A stretch of DNA of 64,000 nt from contig JAQOOI010000079.1 in NCBI GenBank assembly GCA_028554645.1, positions 1,674,001 through 1,738,000 of the forward strand. Reading direction: 5' to 3'. Origin of the DNA: Omphalotus guepiniiformis. Its lineage: Eukaryota; Basidiomycota; Agaricomycetes; Agaricales; Omphalotaceae. This document shows, one piece after another, positions 23,728-35,413 of this stretch; positions within the stretch are counted from its first letter, which is position 1; each line of letters begins with the position of its first letter. A program made the translations under genes and the position numbers. Below the pieces are notes generated by a model that saw only the letters and a program-made list of their open reading frames with translations, was not told the DNA's origin and did not search any database.

Positions 23728-24655
23728 GTTTCGGCATTATCTTTCAATGCTGCGACGAAGCCATTAGATTGTGCGTCTTGTGATTTACGGTAACGTCAAG
23801 AACACAAGTTGGGTTGGAAGCTCAGAGTTACATACTTGTAACGCCATTCCTATTCCGTTGATCGTAAACGACAAAACAAAAACGGGAAAAGGTAGTTGCG
23901 GAGCTTGTAGTATATAGGCAATTTGCTGACAGACCGACCCTAACGAAAGAGAGGGTTGCTAAAACAAATGAACGAGACACGAGAAAACGGTCATTTACCG
24001 CAAACAATAACCTGTACATGTCGAATAAAGTCAGACACCGTCTCGAATACATTCAAGAAACCGACGAACGATTCCGAACCCGTATTTCTCCGTGAGTGGG
24101 ACATTGAGGCAAGCACCTGATACGCAACCCTTTTAAAAAGTTCTCATCACAAAGAACGAGTTGCGAGTTTCGAGATAGGTGCATACCACGCAAGCAAGCA
24201 CAAAGATCAAAGAAACGATCATGAATCCAACCTATGTAGATGAATTAGATGCTGATTAGCTCTTTCGTTCATATCAGGGACTGTTACTGAGAAATGTTAC
24301 TCGAGTACATGTTACACACATGATACACTTCCTGAATTCGAGGAAGCAAAGGACCAGTAGATCCATCATTCCATCCAGCCAAAAATAAACACCAATACAG
24401 AGAAGCAAGTTGCAGACGAGCTCTCATTAGCATTGCGTGTCGTCGTTTTTTATCCATCGACTCGGAATCGTCATCATCGCGGTCGTTCAGAGCTCCTGCT
24501 CTCGGAATACTGGGCTCAGTAGCCTCCGAAGCATTCATTGATTCCTCAGGTATCGTTCCATTAGCTTTAGGGTCAGCGAGAATGATCTCATCTTGATCTA
24601 TGTTGAGTCTATTCTGTGTGTGATGCAAATTGAACAGAAGAGCGAGGAAGGAGAT
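23728..24655 (-). pseudogene. 5' fragment of an MFS transporter gene
   Basis: This is a damaged copy of the intact transporter at 61349-63555. Recognisable blocks are TQNRLNIDQD, MDKKRRHAMLMRARLQLAS, LYWCLFLAGWNDGSTGPLLP and, further on, the exons up to the LKDNAET region, where homology ends near 23728. Compared with the intact gene it lacks about 38 nt that include the start codon, and two bases are missing shortly after. The second half of the transporter is absent. It therefore cannot make the full transporter. Confidence 0.85.
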
Positions 24656-24812
24656 CTAAAGTCGGGATATCCAGAGTAATATATAAGATACCAGAGATTG
24701 GGGATAAGTCAAAACAGGCATACGAATTTATATTCATTATATTCAAGAACTACTCACCTTTGTATTCTATGACACATTTTTTGTGGTTTTCCGATGAAGG
24801 CCGCAGAAATTG

Positions 24813-24965
24813 TCATGTTGCATAATCGTATGGATAGCTGCGAAATACAACGAAGCCTTCGCCTTCGCCTTGGTCATGCTCATGCTTTGCGCATCTAGCT
24901 CTCCCAGTGGATTTGAATGACTGTCTAGTGTAGGTAGCCATGAACTTGCTGGTCACCAATGCCAT
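24813..24965 (-). other. short frame shared with two other sites
   Basis: A 50-codon frame beginning MALVTSKFMATYTRQSFKS, upstream of the MFS fragment. The equivalent at about 61017 begins the same way but stops after 14 codons, and a diverged version (MALVTRNFINGYL) lies on the minus strand near 28785-28825. It may be a leader of a lost gene or a small repeat. No function is assigned. Confidence 0.3.
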
Positions 24966-25261
24966 CGTTTGAGGCAACTCTCGTCGGCATAGAAAGTGAA
25001 CACTGGAAAGGAAGGAAGGAAGCAAGTGCATTACGGTACGGTTTCTAGTAGACCTAGTCACTGACAGAGGACTCGTATGGAAATGTCACGGAGTCACATT
25101 GCTACGTATTGGCACGTGCACGGTCACATGGTCCAAGCGTCGACGCGACCCTGTTCAAGTTGGCGGTAAAGTGTACCACCATCGAGCCATCTCTCGTCAA
25201 GCAAGCTCTCCCTCGCTAAGTCTCTCTACGGTCCACGTCGTTCTCCATTCCAAATGCGACG

Positions 25262-26860
25262 ATGTCTAATGCGTTGTCTACCGCCTACTGGAGAAACTGA
25301 AAGACGAAGAAAACAATTTACGGGGCGAGGAACGCGCGTAGGACGTACGGCTTGAACATTATTGGAAGCTCATGCAACTTGTGGACGGGATTCACTTATC
25401 CAGGTGTTAGACAGATTGTCCAGGACTGGATCAGGGTGCAGGAGGAGACTGAGGAGTGTAGGAGAGATTTACGACATTTAGGATGGCCTAGGGACTGACT
25501 GTGTAGTTGGTACCTCAAACTGGTATCATAGCTCTCGCAGTTTCATTAGGTGAGTCATCGAAGAAGGAGACCATGGGATGAGACTCGCTGACCCCTTTCT
25601 CTCTCTCTCTAGGGGCTAAAATCTCCAAATTCCCTACTAGAGATGATAGGGAATCGACAGATAACGTGCATACACGCGCTCAGATGTGCAGAATCGGCAT
25701 GCCGTTGTGATTATCTATATATCGTTCCGGTATATGGATTAACTCGATATCTTTTCCTCGCTGTTCCTATCTGTCTACCACCCTACCTCCTTTTGTGGCG
25801 CTTGTGGGTCAACGACTAAAGAGCACTGCCACGCTCGAAACTGAAACTGACCCTCCGAATCTGTGCATTGCCACTGTCGATAGTATATAACAGCAAGCGT
25901 TCGACAGTATTTTTTCCAATACAAATGCCTGCATCACTACCAGTCGAACTTGTCGAACACATTATTGGTGACCTTTGGTCTCAAGATCTCTCTACTCATG
26001 ATCGCGCCACGTTCATGAAATCTTCCGTCCTCGTTAACACTACTTGGGCGAACATCTTCCTGGGTGTATCCTGTAAAGACGTGCACATCCCCAGTGCAGG
26101 CTATGCGCTTTACTTTCTCTCCATCCTCCGTGGCGAATCTCCTTTTTATAACCACTTTGCCCAAGGAACAGAATTCCTGGATAGTCATTGCCGTTCAATC
26201 TCATTCCAACGCGACAATAACTCACTCTACCCGGAACCTCATAACTCAAAGGAGCATCCAATGTCGCTAGCCATCTATGCAGTTTTCCAAGCGTTGTTTC
26301 ACTCACCATTCACCCTCCCCGAACTTCGTCGGGTTTCTATCCAATACAACAACTGCTTGCAGGAAGACTTGTTCACGCGGAATAAATTCATCGGGTTCCC
26401 GCCTCAGATCACAGACCTCGAGCTCGATTTCAAGTACCACCAGAACACACCTCCGCATGTATTAGATGCGATCATGTCGAGTCAGAAGTCGGTGGGTTTG
26501 GTACCCGGAACTATGAAGAATGTTCGTCGGCTGCAAGTAACTGGAGTTAGCGAGGGTGTTATCAGCGAATTGGCGATGGCGTGCCCGAATGTGGAAGATT
26601 TTGAAGTGATAGAGGAAGATTGGATGTTTGACAATGATTGCGATTCGGAGACAGATGAAGGAGAGGAGGAGGAAGATTCGGATTCGGAGACAGACAAATC
26701 AAATGAGGGTGGTCAATATGATTCGGAGACAGACGAATCAACTGTGGGTGGTGATTGTGGTTCGGAGACAGACGAAGTAAGAGTGGATGCGATCGAGAGC
26801 ATGGACTCGGAGGTTCTTTCTTCCTTCATGGACATTTGCGGTCCAGAAGCATCAGCAGTA
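25262..26860 (+). repeat. direct repeat, copy 2 (F-box unit)
   Basis: Second copy of the unit at 18880-20460. The upstream short frame has an early stop and frameshifts, whereas the TATA box and F-box coding frame are intact. Confidence 0.9.
25884..25890 (+). promoter_or_regulatory. TATA box of F-box copy 2
   Basis: TATATAA lies 41 nt before ATG 25925, the same motif and spacing as copy 1. Confidence 0.6.
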
Positions 26861-26941
26861 TTTCCCGTCAATGCTTTCTATTGCTTGATAGCTTTGGCCA
26901 TTTACTTTCCTGTGCTTTGTCGATATCTATATGTTCGATAG
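25925..26941 (+). CDS. F-box-like protein with acidic repeats, copy 2
   Basis: A 338-residue paralogue of the protein at 19525-20568, nearly identical through the F-box (LPVELVEHIIGDLW) and the middle region. The acidic DSETDE repeats are present with substitutions, for example DSDSETDKSNEGG in place of the copy 1 sequence. The C-terminal hydrophobic tail has diverged completely and ends in a short basic segment (CRYLYVR). The frame is fully open, so both copies could be functional. The difference in the tail is the main distinction, and it may change membrane association if the tail serves that purpose. Confidence 0.75.
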   Translation: MPASLPVELVEHIIGDLWSQDLSTHDRATFMKSSVLVNTTWANIFLGVSCKDVHIPSAGYALYFLSILRGESPFYNHFAQGTEFLDSHCRSISFQRDNNSLYPEPHNSKEHPMSLAIYAVFQALFHSPFTLPELRRVSIQYNNCLQEDLFTRNKFIGFPPQITDLELDFKYHQNTPPHVLDAIMSSQKSVGLVPGTMKNVRRLQVTGVSEGVISELAMACPNVEDFEVIEEDWMFDNDCDSETDEGEEEEDSDSETDKSNEGGQYDSETDESTVGGDCGSETDEVRVDAIESMDSEVLSSFMDICGPEASAVFPVNAFYCLIALAIYFPVLCRYLYVR

Positions 26942-28024
26942 TTATTCATAGTTTATTTCTGCATGGACATTTGTTATCCAAATTATCCAAACTTCTCAAA
27001 ATTGTAGCTTGAATCTAGATTTTTCGATATTTTTTGTGTATTTGATAGTCATCTCATTCCATCTTGTATCTTTACCCAAAAAACAATGCATGTTATCCAT
27101 ATGTGACCAAAATCATTGTAGCTGCAAAAACATGGTTCAGACATCACTCTCAATGTGAAAACACTAACAGAATGAAATTGCTCTCAATTTTTACCACATC
27201 TCGAGTAGATACATACATTGGCCCACGCATGAATCGATGAAACAACAAACATGCCTTAGCTTTTGATTTTTTGACAATCGGTGATGTACCACCCGTGCAA
27301 CACGAAGGAAAAATAACTGAACGACTTCTTCCGAACCCGAATTGAAGCTTGGAGCTTGAGATGTATTCCAGTCATCCCTACGAACGCTTCCAAAAAGTCA
27401 AATAAGTTGATGGTCCGTCTCCTGACCCGAAGGGGGTCTTGCTGGACTTAACCAACGGGCTTGAGAAGGGCGTTCCTCGGGATCCAAAGACGATTTTCAC
27501 AACACTGAACGTTGATTATCTGTCAAGGAGGAGGAAGTCTGCCTGCTTCGACGTTGACTCGTTGAATTCATCCTCGGTCAGATGATCATCATTGTCCGAG
27601 TCCAAGATGATTCTGATTGCACCATAGGGTTAGTGCCAGTGCCACCACCCGCTGCCAGGGTTGTCACATCATTTGGTACGCTACGAATTTGGAATGAAGA
27701 TGGAGTGTAGTCGCAGATAAACGATTTATCCTCTGCTTTGGGGCAGTAATTCTGCTCGAGAAGGAATGGTTGGTCGTCCGATCAAACAGAGGAGGAAGGT
27801 GATTGTTTTGTTTATCAGAGGGCCTTGAACGGACTCATGCCAAGCATCTGGGGTGGTTCGATGCATGTCCACCTGTGATTCAGGGCTCAAGCACCGTCGT
27901 CGACATCCAGCATTTTGATCGTCAGTCGGTCAGTCGGGAAGAAACTTTGCGGGATACAGGACTAAAAAACTGCCAACTGTAAGTCGACATTATGAACATC
28001 CAAGCTGCACTGCTGACCAGATCA
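26942..28024. other. no intact gene; possible decayed coding sequence
   Basis: On the minus strand near 27260-27330 a stretch resembles the coding block at 28498-28550 (SFSDPSLVVHQRLP region) but has diverged. No open gene was found. Confidence 0.35.
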
Positions 28025-28678
28025 TCAGAACCCAACAATGAACTGACCCCTACGTCCAACTTTCAAGTCCGCCTGCCAGTGCTGCCACTCTTCCATCCCA
28101 GTCCTCGTTATCATTTTTGAGCTGATCGTTTGAGGCTTTGATGCGTTTGATGCCTGGGAAGCAACAATATGATGATGAGGCTGGCCGCTGTAGACATCTA
28201 GCGCGGAATGCTCCTGGGCAGTCACTAGTCACTGCCGAATAGTTAGCAAAGAAAGTGATGGGACAGAACAGGGTGCGTACGCCAGGACATCATTTTGTTG
28301 AGCGAGAATCCCGTTGAGAATCCTTCGACTCCTCCCTGGAATACATCAGAATACATCTCGGTATTTTTTCCTGTACAGTGGATAATATTAATAGACCATT
28401 AGTCTGGCAAGAAACCACATCTCAAATAGGCACTTACATCGTATGTTCAGCGATGCTTGCGGTGCCGTCTCAGAAGCACGAAACTTGATGTAACAATTGG
28501 CGTGCCTTGGCAATCGCTGATGCACCACCAAGGAAGGATCACTGAACGATGTTCCTTTTGCTAGACGTATCTCCTGCTCGCTCGTTTGTCGCACTGGTTT
28601 CGTTTCTGGGTCAAGCCTCGGGCCTCCATTCAGATGCGGGTCGAAAGGGGAAACAACGTAGAGCTCGAGAGAAATCAT
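28025..28678 (-). CDS. possible hypothetical gene or relic
   Basis: A 5' exon from ATG 28678 reads MISLELYVVSPFDPHLNGG and continues with coding-like composition (LVVHQRLPRHANCYIKFRAS) up to a GTAAGTG donor near 28437. Further exon-like blocks follow, including one containing GGVEGFSTGFSLNK, and one near 28050-28210 open in two frames (LDVYSGQPHHHIVASQASN in one). The blocks cannot be joined with certainty and the last exon's frame is ambiguous. I do not recognise the family. It may be a lineage-specific gene or a decayed one. Confidence 0.35.
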
Positions 28679-28888
28679 AACGTGGCGCTCGAGATGTTGA
28701 ATCCCTCACTTTGTGGGATTATTAGGGTCGTTGGGAATCTGCTGGCCCCAGAGTAGCAAGTAGTCTACTAGGTGAATGACAGGTAGCCATTGATGAAGTT
28801 CCTGGTCACCAATGCCATCGTTTTGACGCGACTCTCGTTGGCAATTGGCATACAGTAGAGTCCAGCTTCCGGGCCGGCCGCGGACCAC

Positions 28889-31800
28889 TGAGTGTTCAGC
28901 GTGTGGTCACGTTATCGTCTCTGTTTCGGAACTCAATCATTACTTTAACAGTATCTTCTCAAAAACCGAGCATTAGACTCGGACTGCAGCAGGAGGAGGC
29001 GAACTCTCATATACTCCGAGTGTGACTATCTAAAGTATGTACTTGCTTCTATGTTCGTCACGGTGTGCGTATCCTGTACTCTGATAACTATGAAAGAAAC
29101 TTGCTAACAATCAAGCAAATCTGACTAGCTTTAGTAATAAGTACTATGTACTGAGATCCCGCCAAAAAACCCCGCAGTATCGATCCGCCACAAGTTCCAA
29201 ACCTTCACAGAAACTGAAACTGAAACTTGTAGCACGGTTCATTCATTCATTCATCTGTTATCTGTTCGTGGCGTTCCGTATATCATTCCACCTCAACTCG
29301 TGCTCAATTCCACACATCGTACATCATTACATCCCTTTCTTGGCTTCACTTTGATTGTCGATACCCCAGGTCTGTCTTCAAACTCGACAGCATTTACGCC
29401 ATGTTCGAGGCTGAAATTCATCTAGATGACCGTAGGACGCGAGCCCGGCACAGCAAGTGTTCCCCCAGTGGCCCCCGTGTCCCCCCCTACCGGACTACGA
29501 AGTCTAAACTCGAAAGGTAAAAATTACACTTTTTTCGGGAATACTAAATTTACTCAGTTCACTCGGGGTCCATACTCGATTACTCTTATTCGATTAGCTC
29601 GGAGAAGATTGATGCGCCGCTGAAGAGACAGGTTGGAGGGACCGAGCGGAGAACCAACGTGCAACCCCCGGCTATGGCCGATGCTTGTGTAGTGTTTGGC
29701 AATGTACTAAAAGAATTACAACGAAAAATAGCTGGTATTTTTTGTCACACTGGCTGGCTGCAGCGCTGAGTACCTCGTGTTACGACGACCACAGCAATGA
29801 TACGGTAACGCTGCACAATTTCTTCCTCCATTCCATCGACAATACCGATGTTTCAAGTTTCAATAAGAAACCATCTTGAATAGCAGTGAATGAAGAAACT
29901 CCGAGGACATCTGAAACATTTCAATCAGTATGAGTTGCTGAAGACTGAAGTCTGGCTAGTAGTAGAAGTACTGGCAGCGATTTCAAAGACTTTGTGAGCT
30001 ATCCACAGCATGGATTGCGGCAACCACAAGCCAGGAGCTTCTTGCTACCCTAACTTAAAGACGATCACAAAGTGATACATGACTGAGTGTAGTGGACTTG
30101 GAGCAACATAAGAAGCAGTTTGATGCACCGTGGGCGACACCTACTTTCGACAGGGAATCAGGGAAGTATAGTATTGTCGAGGTATGTTTGTCTTATTATT
30201 TGGACTAGACCAATTACTTAGAATATTCATTACAGACCAATGGACAATGAAGCTTCAAGTTATAACAGCCATCACAGTTCCTACAGTACTTTGAACTCGT
30301 TACTTACAAGTACTCATTTCTGACAGGTATTGTCAGTTGATTCCCACATCTGTGTATTGTCCAAGTCATTGAAACTCGTTACTTACAAGTATTCATTTCT
30401 GACTTCTGATGTAGAACCTCAGAAGGAATTTGGCTTCCATGAAAAGCTGACCCTCATCCAGCCTCAATATCACAGCTCAGCGGTAATCGAGCTGGTCGCA
30501 CTTGCTCATTCATTGACTCCGGACCTAGGGTCAACAGAATTCAAGAGAAATGACAACATTCGCTGTTCACCTGTGCCATGTTCTTCAGTGCTCCGTGACA
30601 AACTCATCAGTGTTGGCTTTAAGCGGTGGCAAGGTATTATGTGTGCTCAATTGATCCATTGACATACTGTACATGTGGTGATGTATACTACTTGTGACCC
30701 TCTAATCAATTGAGAAGTCAATGGGAAATTTCAAGCTGGTGGTGGGATCATATCAAGCAAGATATCACCAAGACAATACCTCAGCCTGAAAACGGCGGAC
30801 ATATCCCTCGGCCATCCCTAAGCTACAACCAGGACCTCAGCATTTTGAGCCTGAAGTGACACGGAACTTGAAGCCAAGATTCAGGTGCATCAAAGGCTAG
30901 ATAGAAAATAGACACGGGGAACTTTAAATTGGTGGTTAGGGTATGTCGAGCAATGCAGAGGAAACACCCTTGAAGAAGTATCGCTTGCCTGTCCCTCTAC
31001 TTGTGTGAAAAAGTTGCTACAATGCGAAAAGTGGTAGGCCGTTCAGCGATGCTGAGCCTTGCCAATTCTCGAAGACACCGCGTCGTCAAGGTACATGTTG
31101 ACCTAGTGGCGGTCACACTACAAGTGTTATACGAAGCAATATATGCAGTTGTTTACCAGAGGCATGTTTCCTCTATTTCTCCTCTCGCCGGACAGGGCCC
31201 GAGCAACACCAGCAGTGACATAATTTTCTGTGCGGAAAGTATCTTTGAATGTTCCTGTGCTTCTCCGAGCTAATCGAATAAGAGTAATCGACTCTGACCC
31301 CGTTCACTCGGAATTTACACTCGGAACCGCTGGATGGATGGTATTCAATGCCGGTCGGTTCACCTTAGTCGGACTTGCATCGCCGTTTTTTTCGACAGAG
31401 ATGCGTTCATCCTATCTTCCTCCTCGAGGATTTTCCGCCGGTACAGCAATTGGGACAAGTCCGGGAAGTAAAAGGCATGTATATTTGCTGGAGTAGCACA
31501 CTTCTCAAGAGGTGTTCAGCGACTGGAGGTGACTTTCCATGAGCTACGTACGCCCTTTGAGTGGTCATGAATGAATGAATGTACGAACGTGCTCACTTCT
31601 ATCATTTCGGCCTCTTCTTGGCATTTTACATTTACATTCCAGCAGTACTCCGCCTGCTCACTCAATGCATATATTGAGCATATACGGACTGCTCAACTCT
31701 CGGTGTAAACCGGTCTCTGGCTCAATCAAAAATTCGTTAGGTCGGGTCGGTCTCACAAGGATAATACCTCGGGAGCTCGGAAACTTCATCTTGTCCCGAC

Positions 31801-33204
31801 CAAGGATATAACACCAATTCTAGGTATGTAAGGTGTCGTAGCGCTATCTGCTATCTGTAAGTAAAAGGCTGTCCTCCCATCCTTCCTTTGCATACTTACA
31901 TCCTAACTTGTGAATCATGCATGCTATGTATCTTTCGCTAAAGTACTTTTTTTCAATATGTACTGAGTAAGTAAGTACGATGTATGTATGCTGCAGCCGC
32001 CAGCTGGAAATCCATGCGGGTCATTTTTTCGACGAATCAGAAATTGTTAACCCACTCATTTGCCGGCCCAAGCCAGTGGTACCAACCAACTGGTACCCAA
32101 CTGCACGGGCACGGGACACCCCAATCCAATCCAATTTCCCACCGTGTCAGGCCCATAATGATATTGGAGGAAATCTCGTTCAGAACATTTTTATTCTCAA
32201 CGATGGGTATGTACTTATATAGGTCCGCTAGCCGACGTTGTTGCTCTGACAATGACGGTTATTATATACCGTTTCCAGGGCGTCCTTCCAGTAGAGATGT
32301 CATTGTCACCATGAAATTCGGAAGATATACCGCCCCCACTCTTGCTTGAGGCGTTTAGTACGTTGAGTACTTGCACCCCATGGGCCCCATGCGTCAAATT
32401 TGCGTCGGTGATGGGATAGCTTTCGACGTGACGGTTGAGATCTCCATCATCCAGTCATATCACATCAATCCTCCAATACAGACCCCGGACATGAAGATTG
32501 TAGTTTCAGCTTTCAATATCGAGATTCAAATTGTTCAGTTCTTTAGCACGCACTGATTCACATGCCCTTTCAGACCGCTGAATACTCAACAAAGTAGTAT
32601 CTGAAGCCAAGCAAGAAGGGTAAGCAGGTGAATTTGGGGATAGGACGGGATTGCAAATGGACGTACCAAGATGGTATACAGTACCCTGGTATGTATACCG
32701 ATTTGAGGCGGGATACCTATGGCCCCCTATAATCTTTCCAGAAAGTCACTGGCCCGCACGGTCACCAGTGGACGATCGTGCCTATCGCCCCCATATTATG
32801 CCGGTTGTCCTGTCGTTGTTCACTCTCGAAAAGTGCATAGCCGCTATAGATTTACCTCTTCATTTTCCGAAAATCGGCATTGCGGGCAGACGCGCGCCGC
32901 GCGCTTTGCTATAGATCGTCGGAATGGGTTTCGTCCATACTTCGTCTTCACGCCCATTCTGAACGACCTTCGGAGGCAGGCCTCAGGAATACGATGTGCC
33001 TCTTCGAGCGCTTAGCTCCCGATTACACTATGACCGGAACTGTCTACACTGCTCAGCATAGGACTAAAAGTCTGAACCATGCTAAACGTGTACCGAAACG
33101 ATAGGACTATTGTTGATATCAGAACGTTTCGCCATCAACGAGAAGAGCTATGTAGACTCACAGCTCTAGGGTGTGACGTCTGATCCTTTGGTGTCTGAAC
33201 GGAG
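28889..33204. other. long gene-poor interval
   Basis: About 4.3 kb without a supportable gene. A 32-bp sequence near 30293-30324 is repeated with one or two changes at 30371-30403. Segments around 30713 and 30910 share short similar phrases. A short frame from 29401 (MFEAEIHLDDRRTR) could be coding. No LTR, terminal repeat or RNA gene was identified. Confidence 0.45.
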
Positions 33205-33312
33205 ATGATGCCTTTGAAGAGACCACGGGTTGGTAGTGACAATCAAGATGATTCGGCAGCAGATCGTCTCATTGAGACTGAGAAATCGGAGTCTGAGGAG
33301 TTCAATTGCTGA
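33205..33312 (+). other. short polar open frame
   Basis: A 35-codon frame (MMPLKRPRVGSDNQDDSAAD then acidic to TGA) has a composition typical of a protein terminus. Upstream exons could not be found, so it may be a last exon of a lost gene. Confidence 0.2.
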
Positions 33313-33763
33313 GATTTAGAGAACCGAGGGTTTACGCGTTACGCGTTGACGTTGAACACTGCCCACTGTCCACTAGTGGCAGCAGGTAGATGAGAGAGAG
33401 CGATAGAATCAGATATTGGATTCACGTGTGTGTAATGATTGTTAATGAAAGATATGCGCAGTAAAGAAATAGCGTTCTCGAGGCAGTTGAAGTTGGAATT
33501 TTTTTTGTAGATCAATCATTCTGTGCCGGGGCTATGATGAAATGGGATTCAACTGACGACGAGATGGGAATAAACGTATCAAAATCAGCTTGCCAACGAC
33601 ATGAGAAGTATCGATTGCCATGACAAAAGAATATTTTTTTACTCACAAATGATTCTGAATATTATGTGTATTGCTGACTCTAATACCCGACTTCCTAAAG
33701 AAGAATCCTTGTTGTAATTGTTGTTGTTCAATTGTTCAATAACCCCGTCCCGAAACAGGCCTT

Positions 33764-33770
33764 TATATAA
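33764..33770 (+). promoter_or_regulatory. TATA box of the MAP kinase gene
   Basis: TATATAA lies 70 nt before ATG 33834, followed by a CT-rich leader typical of fungal promoters. Confidence 0.55.
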
Positions 33771-33833
33771 TTGTTCTTGTCTTCTTCTACTCTCTCCTTC
33801 ATCTTCTCTCTTCCCCATCCCTCGTCGTCTGCA

Positions 33834-35413
<1,580 letters not shown>

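Larger units (their letters stand above)
23728..25003 (-). repeat. inverted repeat arm 1 (MFS 5' region)
   Basis: The reverse complement of this stretch matches 60982-62290. The homology covers the MFS upstream region and the first half of the MFS gene and stops abruptly near 23728, in the middle of a coding exon. The two arms are about 36 kb apart. Confidence 0.88.
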
